DNA from: Candidatus Pacearchaeota archaeon
Lineage (GTDB): Archaea; Nanobdellota; Nanobdellia; Pacearchaeales; GW2011-AR1
Assembly: GCA_018221305.1 (NCBI GenBank)
Contig: JAAOYK010000024.1
Span: 1-36,272, forward strand
Length of the DNA stretch: 36,272 bases
Direction: 5' to 3'
Below are positions 15,569 to 23,523 of the stretch, piece by piece. Under the pieces are notes generated by a model. The model had not been told where the DNA came from. It searched no databases and was given only the letters and a program-made list of their open reading frames with translations. Made by a program: the position numbers and the translations under genes. Position 1 is the first letter of the stretch; every line of letters begins with the position of its first letter.

Positions 15569-15736
15569 TTAGTTACTAATCTCCACTAAATACTTACACT
15601 TATTTTTTTTTCTGTCAATAATCTTTTTCCAAGTTGCTCTTGGATATCTCTTAATTAAGTCACTAACTGTTTCCCAGGACCTCTCAAGTCCAAAATTTAA
15701 CCCCCCTACTAATGCAAACGAAACCTCTATTATCAT
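15569..15736 (-). CDS. Small hypothetical protein with a strong Shine-Dalgarno (55 aa)
   Basis: Starts at the ATG at 15736 (MIIEVSFALVGGLNFGLERS), which has TAAGGAGGT 4 nt upstream; an upstream in-frame ATG at 15754 overlaps this site and is rejected. The protein has a short hydrophobic N-terminus, then a Trp-containing helix and a basic region (WKKIIDRKKNKCKY). No family recognised. It has its own promoter about 42 nt upstream of the start. Confidence 0.6.
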   Translation of the reverse strand: MIIEVSFALVGGLNFGLERSWETVSDLIKRYPRATWKKIIDRKKNKCKYLVEISN

Positions 15737-15740
15737 TTTT

Positions 15741-15749
15741 ACCTCCTTA
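15741..15749 (-). promoter_or_regulatory. Shine-Dalgarno site of the 55-aa gene
   Basis: TAAGGAGGT is nearly a perfect anti-16S match, with 4 nt to the ATG. Strong sites are rare in this window, where most genes lead leaderless transcripts or are internal to operons. It decides the start. Confidence 0.75.
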
Positions 15750-15771
15750 TACACAAAAGAGGTTTGTTTTC

Positions 15772-15783
15772 TTTAAATATAAA
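15772..15783 (-). promoter_or_regulatory. TATA box for the 55-aa gene
   Basis: TTTATATTTAAA on the minus strand, centred about 42 nt from the ATG. Transcription would begin about 15 nt before the ATG, leaving just enough leader for the Shine-Dalgarno. Confidence 0.5.
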
Positions 15784-15897
15784 ATGACAGAAAAAAATAT
15801 ATTTTTAATTCCAATTTTATTTAAATAGCAAAGACCTAGAAAGTAGTTACATGTAATTTCTAAGTGGTGGTGTCTCACTCTTTAGTTATTACTAATT

Positions 15898-16176
15898 TTA
15901 TTGCTTGCGTTCTTTACGTTCTTTAAGGATTATTCCGATTTTTATGGCAATGATTATTGGTAATGCAACAAAAAGGATCAAACCTTCAAGTATTGCAAAA
16001 ATATCAATAGAACTTCCAGGAACTTTAATAATTATGTCTATTAATTCTTTAAATTTATAACTACGTAAAGATAAAGCAAGAAAGACTCCAGCTGCTAAGA
16101 CAATTAAGATTAAAGAAATTTGTAGGCCTTTGATACCCCATTTTGCATAAAATCTAAAATTTACTTCTTCTGTCAT
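15898..16176 (-). CDS. Small two-TM membrane protein (92 aa)
   Basis: Hydrophobic segments lie at about residues 17-37 (LQISLILIVLAAGVFLAL) and 59-84. Between them is a loop with Lys and Asp, and the C-terminus is basic (ILKERKERKQ), probably cytoplasmic. A GAGGT site lies 3-8 nt upstream of the ATG at 16176. It follows the lipoprotein gene after 61 nt. The family is unknown. The stretch of about 160 nt between its end and the 55-aa gene's start holds only that gene's promoter and a 10-nt palindrome (15847-15856) of doubtful meaning. Confidence 0.55.
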   Translation of the reverse strand: MTEEVNFRFYAKWGIKGLQISLILIVLAAGVFLALSLRSYKFKELIDIIIKVPGSSIDIFAILEGLILFVALPIIIAIKIGIILKERKERKQ

Positions 16177-16237
16177 TTTACCTCTTTTGTTAAATCCCTC
16201 TTTTTCTAAGATCAGAAGTAAAGTAGTATATTTAAAT

Positions 16238-16645
16238 TTAATTCCCAGCTATTTTTTCTTTTTCTGGAGCAGGTTTATGTTTTTTGTAATAGTATTGTCT
16301 GATAGAATCGCATTGTATGGCCATACTATTTTTTGTTGTCTCATTCCCAATAACTTGTTGAAGCACTTCATCCATTTCTTTTAACATTCCAAGATCTCCA
16401 TAGATCTCTGCAGCTGCAATCTTTTTATCACACAAAGGATATTCTGCTAATGATTTAGCTCGCTCAATATAGGTTGATTTATACGGGCTGTTGATAATGT
16501 CTGCTTTTGGTAACTGTTTGGTAGGGTTTGAAGGCCTTCGTGGAGAATTTGAAAAAGTGCTATAACCTTCACTTCCACACCCAGAAACTAGCACGCCGCA
16601 GGTTAAAATTATCGCAGCTAAACCTCTTCTCACACTCTTTTTCAT
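16238..16645 (-). CDS. Putative lipoprotein (135 aa)
   Basis: An N-terminal signal with basic start (MKKSVRRGLAAIILTCGVLV) and lipobox SGC puts the lipid Cys at residue 23. A flexible Ser/Pro/Asn linker follows. The remainder (about residues 50-125) is a helical region including AKSLAEYPLCDKKIAAAEIY and KEMDEVLQQVIGN, which may be TPR-like. No enzyme motif is visible. Bacterial-style lipoboxes occur in archaeal surface proteins, though the lipidation enzymes are unclear there. Start is ATG at 16645. Confidence 0.65.
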   Translation of the reverse strand: MKKSVRRGLAAIILTCGVLVSGCGSEGYSTFSNSPRRPSNPTKQLPKADIINSPYKSTYIERAKSLAEYPLCDKKIAAAEIYGDLGMLKEMDEVLQQVIGNETTKNSMAIQCDSIRQYYYKKHKPAPEKEKIAGN

Positions 16646-16769
16646 TATATTATCATGCCTTTAAACTTTTTAAATCATACCTTTTTGTAAATATATCTTA
16701 TAGTCTATATATCTGCTTTATTTGGGTAAATGATGCTTATTACAACATGATAACAGGACTGTATAAATC

Positions 16770-16778
16770 CTTATAAGT
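16770..16778 (+). promoter_or_regulatory. TATA box of the U32-ketosynthase operon
   Basis: The sequence cttataagt is centred about 26 nt upstream of the ATG at 16800, the leaderless distance. It is the only clear promoter found for the five-gene operon to 22526. Confidence 0.6.
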
Positions 16779-16799
16779 TAATTATTATCAGTTTTATAT

Positions 16800-18044
16800 A
16801 TGGAAATGAGGTATGATTTAGCAACTAATTTCGACGATGAGTTGCTAAAAAAAGTTGGTGAATTTGGTGTTGTTAAATCTGTTTACGGTAAATTGGCAAG
16901 CGACATTGTAGGTGGCGGGCGTCCAACTTTTAATCTTCCTAAAATATCCAAAAAAGAGCTTGAAGGCCATGTTAGTACAGCACATGATAATAATATTAAG
17001 TTCAGTTATCTCTTTAATGCACTATGTTCTGATAATCGAGAATTTGTAAGTAAATCAAATAAAGAGATACGTAGTTTTGTAAAATACTTAGGAGGTATTG
17101 GAGTGGATGTTATAACTGTTGCAAGCCCATTCATGTTACGTTTAGTTAAAGAGACAAGCCCTGAGATTGATGTTTCTATTTCTATTTATGATGATTTAGA
17201 TTCATTTGATAGAATACGTTCTTGGCAAGATTTAGGGGCTGATGAGCTAACGCTTCATTATAGTTTTAATCGCAATTTTCCAAAATTAAAAACGGCATTA
17301 CAAATGACTGACATGAACCTACGTATCATTGCAAATAATACTTGTCTTCATGAATGTATTTATCGTTCAAATCACGCAAATGCATTAGCGCATTCATCTC
17401 AGTCAAAGCATGAGTCTGGAGGATTTTTTCTTGACTTTTATTCTTTAAATTGTGGCAAAGAAAAACTACAAAGTCCTGGAAAATTAATAGCTGCTGACTG
17501 GATACGGCCTGAAGATGTTCATTATTATGAGGAATTATGTGATTCAATTGGAAAAACTAATTTGTCCTTAAAATTAACAGATCGATCCCGGCCAACTGAT
17601 TGGCTTGTTGGAGTAGTTAAGGCATATGCAGAAAAGTCTTATGATGGAAATTTGTTTGATATATTAAATTATAGAAATAAGGAATTTAGTAGAATAGATA
17701 AAACTCCTTTTATTAAAGGCGCTTTGTTGGGTAAAGCTCGTGTTGACAAGATGCGTGCTATGCAGGATGCAGTTTTCCCCCCACGTGCATATATTGATAA
17801 TAAAAGTTTAAATGGTTTTATGAAGCCTTTTATTAATGGGCATGATTGTTCGTCAAAAGTTTGTGATATTTCTGGATTTCATGATGACCAAAAACTAGAT
17901 TTAGAAAATGCTTGCAGATATTGCAGAAATATTGCAGAGAATCATTTAAGCTTTGAAGGCGGAGAAGATGCAAGAAGAGAATATCTTGGGAAGGCAAATA
18001 ACTCTGTAAAAGATATGACTAATGGTGAGATGTTTGAAAAATGA
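16800..18044 (+). CDS. U32-family (UbiU/UbiV-like) protein, possible Fe-S protein
   Basis: A 414-aa protein with the U32 barrel. Residues about 100-150 (GVDVITVASPFMLRLVKE, then VSISIYDDL, then LGADELTL) are typical. Residues 176-192 hold the signature IIANNTCLHECIYRSNH, like the U32 'vNegCl..CPyR..H' with C182 and C186. C218 follows in SLNCGKEKL, then WIRPEDVHYYEEL. U32 proteins of the UbiU/UbiV type bind a 4Fe-4S cluster and take part in oxygen-independent hydroxylation; others modify RNA. A second Cys group near the C-terminus (C350, C355, C372, C375) could be another metal site. The gene overlaps the ketosynthase start by 4 nt, so they likely act together. Peptidase activity should not be assumed. 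Confidence 0.8.
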   Translation: MEMRYDLATNFDDELLKKVGEFGVVKSVYGKLASDIVGGGRPTFNLPKISKKELEGHVSTAHDNNIKFSYLFNALCSDNREFVSKSNKEIRSFVKYLGGIGVDVITVASPFMLRLVKETSPEIDVSISIYDDLDSFDRIRSWQDLGADELTLHYSFNRNFPKLKTALQMTDMNLRIIANNTCLHECIYRSNHANALAHSSQSKHESGGFFLDFYSLNCGKEKLQSPGKLIAADWIRPEDVHYYEELCDSIGKTNLSLKLTDRSRPTDWLVGVVKAYAEKSYDGNLFDILNYRNKEFSRIDKTPFIKGALLGKARVDKMRAMQDAVFPPRAYIDNKSLNGFMKPFINGHDCSSKVCDISGFHDDQKLDLENACRYCRNIAENHLSFEGGEDARREYLGKANNSVKDMTNGEMFEK

Positions 18045-19444
18045 GTAAAAGAGTGGTAATAACTGGCCTTGGTCCGGTTTGTCCAAATGGGGTCGGTATA
18101 GACAAAAAAGAATTTTGGTACAATATTTCTAATGGGAATCAGATTTCTGATTTTTTGCCTAGGGTTGAGCAAAGGGGGTATGGTTTAGTTCAGGCTTGCA
18201 TATTTAAAGATTTTAATCTTGACACTTATTTTGCAGAAGATAGAAAAAATGGAAATCTAAATCGTAAGGCTTATGCAAAACTTCGTTATGATGATAAATC
18301 AATTCAGTTTGGGGTCTTAGCTGCAAAACTTGCCTTAGAAGATTCTGGTATTGAGTATGATCCTGAGGATAATCATATTGGTGTTTATTTTGGAAATGCA
18401 GAAGAAGCGATATATTCAACAGAACAAGCATCAATTGCTGTTTTTCAACGCGTTTTCAAGAAAACTTTTAAGCACTTTAAAAAGCATATCAATCCGTTTA
18501 ATTTTTTTAAAATAAAAAAAGAGCTTGAAGGTTATTTGCCACTTTTGGAAGAAGAACGCTTAGAAGATTTTGTAGACTTGTTGTCTAAGACCTGTGGTAA
18601 TTTGCACAGCTTTACACCACCTTCTTCAGTTAATTATAAGAGTTATGCAATTCCTGGAAAAATCGCAAGTTTTTTTAATCTTCACGGTCCAGGGAGGGCA
18701 ATTAATACTGGTTGTGCGTCAGGCCTTGACGCTATTGGATTAGCAGCTTTTGCAATAAAACATGGTTATATTGAAGCTGCAGTTGCAGGGGGTTCTGAAG
18801 CTCCTATAAGTTTGCAAGCAATATCATCTCTTGGAAATTTAGGTGTACTTTCAAAAACATTACCCAAACCTTTTTGTATTGATCGTGATGGATTTGCAAT
18901 AGCTGAAGGTGCAGGCGGTGTTGTTCTGGAAGAACGTGAGTCTGCAATAAAACGAGGCGCAAAAATATATGCAGAAATTAAGGGGTATGGATCAACAAAT
19001 GATGCAAACCTTCAGACATGTATGATAGATCCATATGGCACTTATTTAGCAAAAGCTATGAAGATTGCATTAAACTCTTCTGAACTTAATACTGATGAGA
19101 TTGATTATATTAATGTTCACGGGACTGCCACTCCTCAATGTGAACCTGCGGAAACTGCTGCTGTAAAATATGTATTTAATGCTGACTCAAAGAAATTAAA
19201 TTTAAGTGGAACAAAATCAATGACAGGACATTCTATTGGTGCAGTCGGTGGTATTGAAACGATAATCTCTGCATGTGCAATACAAGAAAATATTGTTCCG
19301 CCTACAATTAATCTTTTAAAACCTGATCCAGTATGTGATTTAAACAATACCCCAAATGTGGCTCAAGAAAGGGAAATAAATAATGCAATGATTTTGTCTA
19401 TGGGTTTTGGAGGATATAATTCAGCAATGATTTTAGGAAAATAA
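18041..19444 (+). CDS. Beta-ketoacyl synthase, FabF/KAS II type
   Basis: A 467-aa thiolase-fold condensing enzyme that would join an acyl chain to a malonyl or similar unit. The opening VVITGLGPVCPNGVG is typical. The catalytic residues are all in place: Cys225 in NTGCASGLDA, His360 in VHGTATP, Lys392 and His397 in TKSMTGHSIGAVGG. The C-terminal loop reads GFGGYNSA where KAS II has GFGGHNA. The protein is about 50 residues longer than bacterial FabF, through a charged helical insertion before the active Cys (about residues 125-190). Archaea generally lack fatty acid synthase II and acyl carrier protein, and none is visible here, so the substrate is unknown. It overlaps the U32 gene by 4 nt; the next gene starts 2 nt after its stop. 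Confidence 0.93.
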   Translation: MSKRVVITGLGPVCPNGVGIDKKEFWYNISNGNQISDFLPRVEQRGYGLVQACIFKDFNLDTYFAEDRKNGNLNRKAYAKLRYDDKSIQFGVLAAKLALEDSGIEYDPEDNHIGVYFGNAEEAIYSTEQASIAVFQRVFKKTFKHFKKHINPFNFFKIKKELEGYLPLLEEERLEDFVDLLSKTCGNLHSFTPPSSVNYKSYAIPGKIASFFNLHGPGRAINTGCASGLDAIGLAAFAIKHGYIEAAVAGGSEAPISLQAISSLGNLGVLSKTLPKPFCIDRDGFAIAEGAGGVVLEERESAIKRGAKIYAEIKGYGSTNDANLQTCMIDPYGTYLAKAMKIALNSSELNTDEIDYINVHGTATPQCEPAETAAVKYVFNADSKKLNLSGTKSMTGHSIGAVGGIETIISACAIQENIVPPTINLLKPDPVCDLNNTPNVAQEREINNAMILSMGFGGYNSAMILGK

Positions 19445-19446
19445 AG

Positions 19447-20211
19447 ATGGATAATCTAAAAAAAGGAAAACAGATAAAAAAGGCTTTTGTAACAGGAGCA
19501 TTAATTTTGGCAGGATTAGCACAAAATGTTTTTCCAGGAACTTTTCATAGTAGTTTAGAAGAAAAAGAAAAAGTGACAACCAAGACCCAGCAAAATGTTA
19601 ATTTGGAAGATATAACCAAAAAAATAAAACAAAAATATCCTAAAAAAGATGTTCAATATTTTTCACGCGGCTTTCTGCAGTTTAGTGGATATGAATTAGT
19701 TCAAGATGATGAAATAAACAAGTCTATCCAGCAAAAGTCTTTAATCGGAAAAATTGATAGTGCGAATTTGTCAGTAGATTCAGTATTAATGATTGACCCT
19801 TATCTGCATCATATTGGGGATGGAGAAAAAGATGAGTTTATAATACCAAAACCAGAAGGTACAACCTATGAAAAAAAGTTTACTTTAAAAGGATTGAATA
19901 ATGTCCAAAATGTTCGGATTGCTATGGAGGCTATTTTTTCAGACTCAGAAAATAAGGTTTATTTAAACGGGCATGAAATAGGTATTGTACCTAGTATATC
20001 TAAAAAGAAATGGCGAAAAGTATTGAAAAGATATAGGAAAGATACACCTTTTATTTATGGTGAGCTTAATGCTTCTAAACATCTAAAACAAGGGGAAAAT
20101 ATAATCAAGATTGTTTCAAATAAGCCAAGGGGATTGTTTAAGAGTTATGATGATTTTATGATTCGAAGAGTGCAACTAACTTACTCAGAAAATAAAGAGG
20201 TGCTTAAATGA
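19447..20211 (+). CDS. Secreted beta-sandwich protein (254 aa), possible carbohydrate binder
   Basis: A basic start with a hydrophobic stretch (KKAFVTGALILAGLAQNVFP) is a likely signal peptide. A Lys-rich linker follows. The C-terminal domain (about residues 105-250) reads as a jelly-roll: a strand NVRIAMEAIFSD, NKVYLNGHEIGIVPS, then LKQGENIIKIVSN and IRRVQLTY. The 'vylNG..iG...L..GeN.I.i' pattern is typical of galactose-binding-like domains. No catalytic residues are recognised. The 4-nt overlap with the phosphoesterase gene and 2-nt gap from the ketosynthase place it firmly in the operon. Its location outside the membrane suggests that the operon product acts at the cell surface. Confidence 0.65.
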   Translation: MDNLKKGKQIKKAFVTGALILAGLAQNVFPGTFHSSLEEKEKVTTKTQQNVNLEDITKKIKQKYPKKDVQYFSRGFLQFSGYELVQDDEINKSIQQKSLIGKIDSANLSVDSVLMIDPYLHHIGDGEKDEFIIPKPEGTTYEKKFTLKGLNNVQNVRIAMEAIFSDSENKVYLNGHEIGIVPSISKKKWRKVLKRYRKDTPFIYGELNASKHLKQGENIIKIVSNKPRGLFKSYDDFMIRRVQLTYSENKEVLK

Positions 20212-21185
20212 AACTAAAAAATATTCTTACAGGGGCACTTTTGTTTTTTGTAGGATGCTCATCAACACCTTCTATTACCCCATTAGAAGATAAAATTTTA
20301 ATGTTAAACAATATTCCTTATAAACAAAGCGCAAATGTTATTACAGATCAAGGTCCTAAAAAAGATGAATTAGTATTTGGTGTTGTATCTGACTTGCATG
20401 CCGAACCAATAAAAGCACAAAAACTAGCAGAAAAATTAAATAGTTTTAATGTTGACGGATTTCTTATAGCTGGTGATGAAGTAAAGAAATATGGGGGTTC
20501 AAGTCTTCCTAATGATGTAGCAATGGAGTTAACACTTCTTCCTTTTTTAAAGACACAAAAACCAGTTTATCTTATTGCAGGAAACCATGAATCAAAATCA
20601 GTTTATTCAAAAACTGTATCTAAGTTATCAAAATCATATAGCAATTTAGTTGACTTAACAAAAATTGATTATGTAGATTTAAAAGGTGTAAATTTTTTTG
20701 GGATTTCAGGAGGCCCTTTTGGAGGTTTTAGTGTTAATACTGAAAGAAAAAAAGTAAACAAGGAAGTTTTTTCCCTTGATGATGATCCTGTGTTAATGCT
20801 CTCACATGTTCCTGCTAAATTTTCTCATACTGGAGCAGTTGACAGCACATATGATGTTGTTGACAATGACTCTGGTAAAAAGACTACAAATAGGCACAAA
20901 GGCGAAGATCTGATCTATAGTGGAGCGAATGTAAAAAGAATAAATTCAAGAAATAAAGGAGATAAGAGTCTTACAAGTTTTATTCATGAAAATGATATAG
21001 ATCTTGGAATTTCTGGACATTATCATACAAATTGGGGTGCTAATGATTTTGAAAAGAATTTACCTGAAGGTGTATATCATGAAAAATTATTTTTAAATCC
21101 AGGTGCAGGCAAGTTTGATAGGGCAGCAATACTTACTATTAAAGACAATACTGCAAAATATGAATTAGTAAAAATAAAAAATTAA
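20208..21185 (+). CDS. Calcineurin-like metallophosphoesterase, lipoprotein
   Basis: A 325-aa protein. The N-terminus MKLKNILTGALLFFVGC is a lipoprotein signal with lipid Cys at 17. The metallophosphoesterase motifs follow in order: VVSDLHAE (Asp-x-His), LIAGDEV (Gly-Asp), YLIAGNHESK (Gly-Asn-His-Glu), LSHVP (His), and ISGHYHTNWG (Gly-His-x-His). All metal ligands are there, so a phosphoesterase is expected, acting outside the cytoplasm. Substrates in the family range from nucleotides to lipid pyrophosphates such as undecaprenyl- or UDP-linked intermediates. Next to a ketosynthase a lipid-phosphate substrate is attractive but unproven. It overlaps the upstream gene by 4 nt. Confidence 0.88.
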   Translation: MKLKNILTGALLFFVGCSSTPSITPLEDKILMLNNIPYKQSANVITDQGPKKDELVFGVVSDLHAEPIKAQKLAEKLNSFNVDGFLIAGDEVKKYGGSSLPNDVAMELTLLPFLKTQKPVYLIAGNHESKSVYSKTVSKLSKSYSNLVDLTKIDYVDLKGVNFFGISGGPFGGFSVNTERKKVNKEVFSLDDDPVLMLSHVPAKFSHTGAVDSTYDVVDNDSGKKTTNRHKGEDLIYSGANVKRINSRNKGDKSLTSFIHENDIDLGISGHYHTNWGANDFEKNLPEGVYHEKLFLNPGAGKFDRAAILTIKDNTAKYELVKIKN

Positions 21186-21245
21186 ATTTTAGTTTAGAGG
21201 TGAATAATCCTCAGTTTAATTCTGAGTATAATAAGAAATAATAAC

Positions 21246-22526
21246 ATGGTAAAAGATAGATCAATGCTTCGTGAAATAAGGGCTTTAAAAAAACAAGTTA
21301 AAAAAGGGCCTGTAGAAAAGCAAGGATATGTTGTAACAAACCATTTAGCAGACGGGCATGCAGGGTCTGTGTTTAAGGCGGAAAAAGGTGGCCAGGATTA
21401 CATTTTAAAAATTATGGCCCCGTCAGCAATTCCAGGGCGTATTATGTATAAATTATTTTTTCAAGAAGAACATGGTTATTTTGATAAAGAAGCTGTTAAT
21501 GCTGCTTTTTGGAAAAGAAAAGCAGTTAATAGGATTACAAGACACTTTGATTCTGATATTGATATTTTAGATATGACTGAACAAAGTACTGATTATAATG
21601 GCTTTTATTGTCCATTCATAAAACATCCAAGCGCGCAAACACCACAGCAAGAGAAATATGTTTTGGAGAAAACAACAAAACTAAAAAATTATTTTAATAG
21701 CTTAGGGCTTCCTTCCTGGTCTTTTAATCCGGATTATCCTTTTTATAAAAATCGTAAAGATAACTTAAGATTAAATGGTGACAAATTAATAATTATTGAT
21801 TATGAATCAGCAGTACTTACACCTAGTACTGATGGATACTTAGATTTAGATCCTGTAGATTTTGAAAAAGTAAGACAACATATAAGCGAGAATAAACAAA
21901 GTCTTGTTGATTGTCTTGGCAGCTCTGATTTTGAAATTATGCAAGATTCGTTAGATAAAAGCGAGCATTACACTCAATTGTGGCACCAAGGTGAAAAAAG
22001 AAGAATTCAACGCGTTAAATCAAAAAAAGAGCTTAAGAAAACTATTGATAGTTTGATTGAGGATAAAATCTTGTCTGAGCAAGAAGCAGAAGAATTAGAC
22101 TGTAATGGTTTAAACGCCTATATCGCGAAAAACTTAGGAGTACATCTAGCAATTGGATGCACTGCAGGCCTTTTTACAGGCCCAATACCTATTGGATTAT
22201 TTCCCAGAGGCTTGTGGACCATTGGAAACCGCATTTATCATGAAATAAAAAGAAATAAAGAAAAAGCAAAAGTACACTCCCTTGGTGTGCTTGCATGGTC
22301 AAGCATTCCTATTCCAGTATTAAACTATTTTGGATACTTACTTCCTATGAAAAAATTAAATGAAACAAATGCATTAGTCTACGGAGAACATTTAACAAGA
22401 GTTTTGAAAGGGAAGTCTTTAGGTGAGTATCTTGAAAGAAAACCAAAATTTGTGCAATCTATGGTAAAAAATGCAGTTGTTCCTAAAGATAAAAGAAAGT
22501 TTTATCTGATTAGCAAGAAAGAATAA
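21246..22526 (+). CDS. Kinase-fold protein with a C-terminal membrane region
   Basis: A 426-aa protein. Residues 27-58 look like a kinase N-lobe: a loop LADGHAGSVFKAE and the ATP-binding Lys in DYILKIM (K55). Residues 162-190 look like the catalytic and metal loops: PDYPFYKNRKDNLRL with N173, then LIIIDYES with Asp185 in place of DFG. This is the layout of aminoglycoside/choline kinase-like and lipopolysaccharide kinase-like families; the catalytic base is not in the usual place. The region from 290 to 370 has Gly/Pro-rich hydrophobic stretches (HLAIGCTAGLFTGPIPIGLF and VLAWSSIPIPVLNYFGYLL) that probably enter the membrane. It could phosphorylate a lipid or glycan, or be a pseudokinase. It lies 60 nt after the phosphoesterase, with a small inverted repeat (21210-21226) between. 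Confidence 0.6.
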   Translation: MVKDRSMLREIRALKKQVKKGPVEKQGYVVTNHLADGHAGSVFKAEKGGQDYILKIMAPSAIPGRIMYKLFFQEEHGYFDKEAVNAAFWKRKAVNRITRHFDSDIDILDMTEQSTDYNGFYCPFIKHPSAQTPQQEKYVLEKTTKLKNYFNSLGLPSWSFNPDYPFYKNRKDNLRLNGDKLIIIDYESAVLTPSTDGYLDLDPVDFEKVRQHISENKQSLVDCLGSSDFEIMQDSLDKSEHYTQLWHQGEKRRIQRVKSKKELKKTIDSLIEDKILSEQEAEELDCNGLNAYIAKNLGVHLAIGCTAGLFTGPIPIGLFPRGLWTIGNRIYHEIKRNKEKAKVHSLGVLAWSSIPIPVLNYFGYLLPMKKLNETNALVYGEHLTRVLKGKSLGEYLERKPKFVQSMVKNAVVPKDKRKFYLISKKE

Positions 22527-22527
22527 T

Positions 22528-22962
22528 TTATCTGTATAATCCAACTAATTCTGCTTTTGCAATAACATGACCTTCTATTGCAGATTTTAGTTCTTGTTTT
22601 GTAGCGCCTTCACTTAAATCAAGCATTGTATCAATTGCGTAAAGTTTGAAAAAATATCTATGACTGCCACTTGGAGGGTTTGGTCCCCCATAACTTGTTC
22701 TTCCCCAACTATTTCTTCCAACTACTGCTGATTCTGGTATTGAATTCTCTTTAATTTCAATAGCCTCAATTGATAAATTAAAAAGTAACCAATGATCCCA
22801 GGTTCCAACCGGAGCATCTGGATCATCCATAATTAATACAAGACTTTTTGTATCTTCAGGAATGTCTTCAAATAGTAAACTAGGATTAATATCTTCTCCA
22901 TCACCTGTAAATCTTATAGGGATTTTTTCATTATTTTCAAAATCTGGGCAAGTAATTTCCAT
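22528..22962 (-). CDS. PEBP family protein (YbhB/YbcL type)
   Basis: A 144-aa phosphatidylethanolamine-binding-like protein. Motifs: PIRFTGDGEDINPSLLFEDI, LVLIMDDPDAPVGTWDHWLL (the DPDAP-x-H ligand pocket) and TSYGGPNPPSGSHRYFFKLY (the GPxPP-GxHRY block). The family pattern is complete. The ATG at 22962 is chosen; the longer frame to 23013 would overlap the upstream gene. Function in archaea is unknown. It is convergent with the kinase-fold gene, only 1 nt apart. Confidence 0.93.
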   Translation of the reverse strand: MEITCPDFENNEKIPIRFTGDGEDINPSLLFEDIPEDTKSLVLIMDDPDAPVGTWDHWLLFNLSIEAIEIKENSIPESAVVGRNSWGRTSYGGPNPPSGSHRYFFKLYAIDTMLDLSEGATKQELKSAIEGHVIAKAELVGLYR

Positions 22963-22984
22963 AAATTTAATGTGTTTTTTAGAT

Positions 22985-23425
22985 TTAACTATCTTTCTTT
23001 TTTCGCGAAGCATTAATTTGTTGACGACTTTTTTTAGCTTTTCTTTCTAAATCTTTCTTAGTTGCTTCATGGCCTAGTCGGTCATACTCCATGCTTTCCA
23101 CGGTTTTCTGAAGTTGTGTAATTTTTTTATCAGCAATTCTTTGAACAATTTCCCTTTTTCTTTTTTGCTCTTGAGTTTCTCTCCCTCTAACCTCAATTTC
23201 AAAAAATAAATATTTTAACACTCCTTTTAACTCTTGTGTTTTTTCTTCAATAAGATCATTAACATTATACTTGTTAAGATCTCCTACAACTCCATATCTT
23301 TCTGTAGTACTATGATTTAGGTCCTGCTCGCTAGGAAATGTATACTCGATATTATTTTTTTTAAAAAAGGCTTTTGTTTTTCTTTGTATCCTAACCAGGT
23401 CTTCTAGCCACTCTTTTTTGTCCAT
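22985..23425 (-). CDS. Charged coiled-coil hypothetical protein (146 aa)
   Basis: No family recognised. The N-terminus is a helix with VRIQRKTKAFFKKNN, then a polar stretch (YTFPSEQDLNHSTTERYG). The rest is a long charged helix (EEKTQELKGVLKYLFFEIEV, then QEQKRKREIVQRIADKKI) that probably forms a coiled coil and ends in a Lys/Arg-rich tail. A minus-strand TATA-like stretch (about 23452-23460) lies about 30 nt upstream of the ATG, fitting leaderless expression. It is followed by the PEBP gene after 22 nt, so they probably share a transcript. Confidence 0.55.
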   Translation of the reverse strand: MDKKEWLEDLVRIQRKTKAFFKKNNIEYTFPSEQDLNHSTTERYGVVGDLNKYNVNDLIEEKTQELKGVLKYLFFEIEVRGRETQEQKRKREIVQRIADKKITQLQKTVESMEYDRLGHEATKKDLERKAKKSRQQINASRKKKDS

Positions 23426-23494
23426 AATTTAATTGGTGTAAAATAACTTTTAAACATATATAGTCTAAAATATATATGATTTTGTCATAGAAAG

Positions 23495-23504
23495 TTTATA
23501 AAAG
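23495..23504 (+). promoter_or_regulatory. TATA box of the RNase H/Cas4-like/helicase group
   Basis: The sequence tttataaaag is centred about 25 nt before the ATG at 23524. It would drive this gene as a leaderless message and probably the two nuclease/helicase genes after it, since no other promoter is evident between them. Confidence 0.6.
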
Positions 23505-23523
23505 ACAAATTTTTCCTTTCTAT

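Noticed and set aside
15847-15856. Operator at TTACATGTAA
   Set aside because: A 10-nt palindrome is expected by chance in AT-rich DNA of this length and no second copy was noticed.
21210-21226. Terminator hairpin between phosphoesterase and kinase-fold genes
   Set aside because: CTCAG/CTGAG has only 5 bp and a 7-nt loop with no T-tract after it; too weak to split the operon.
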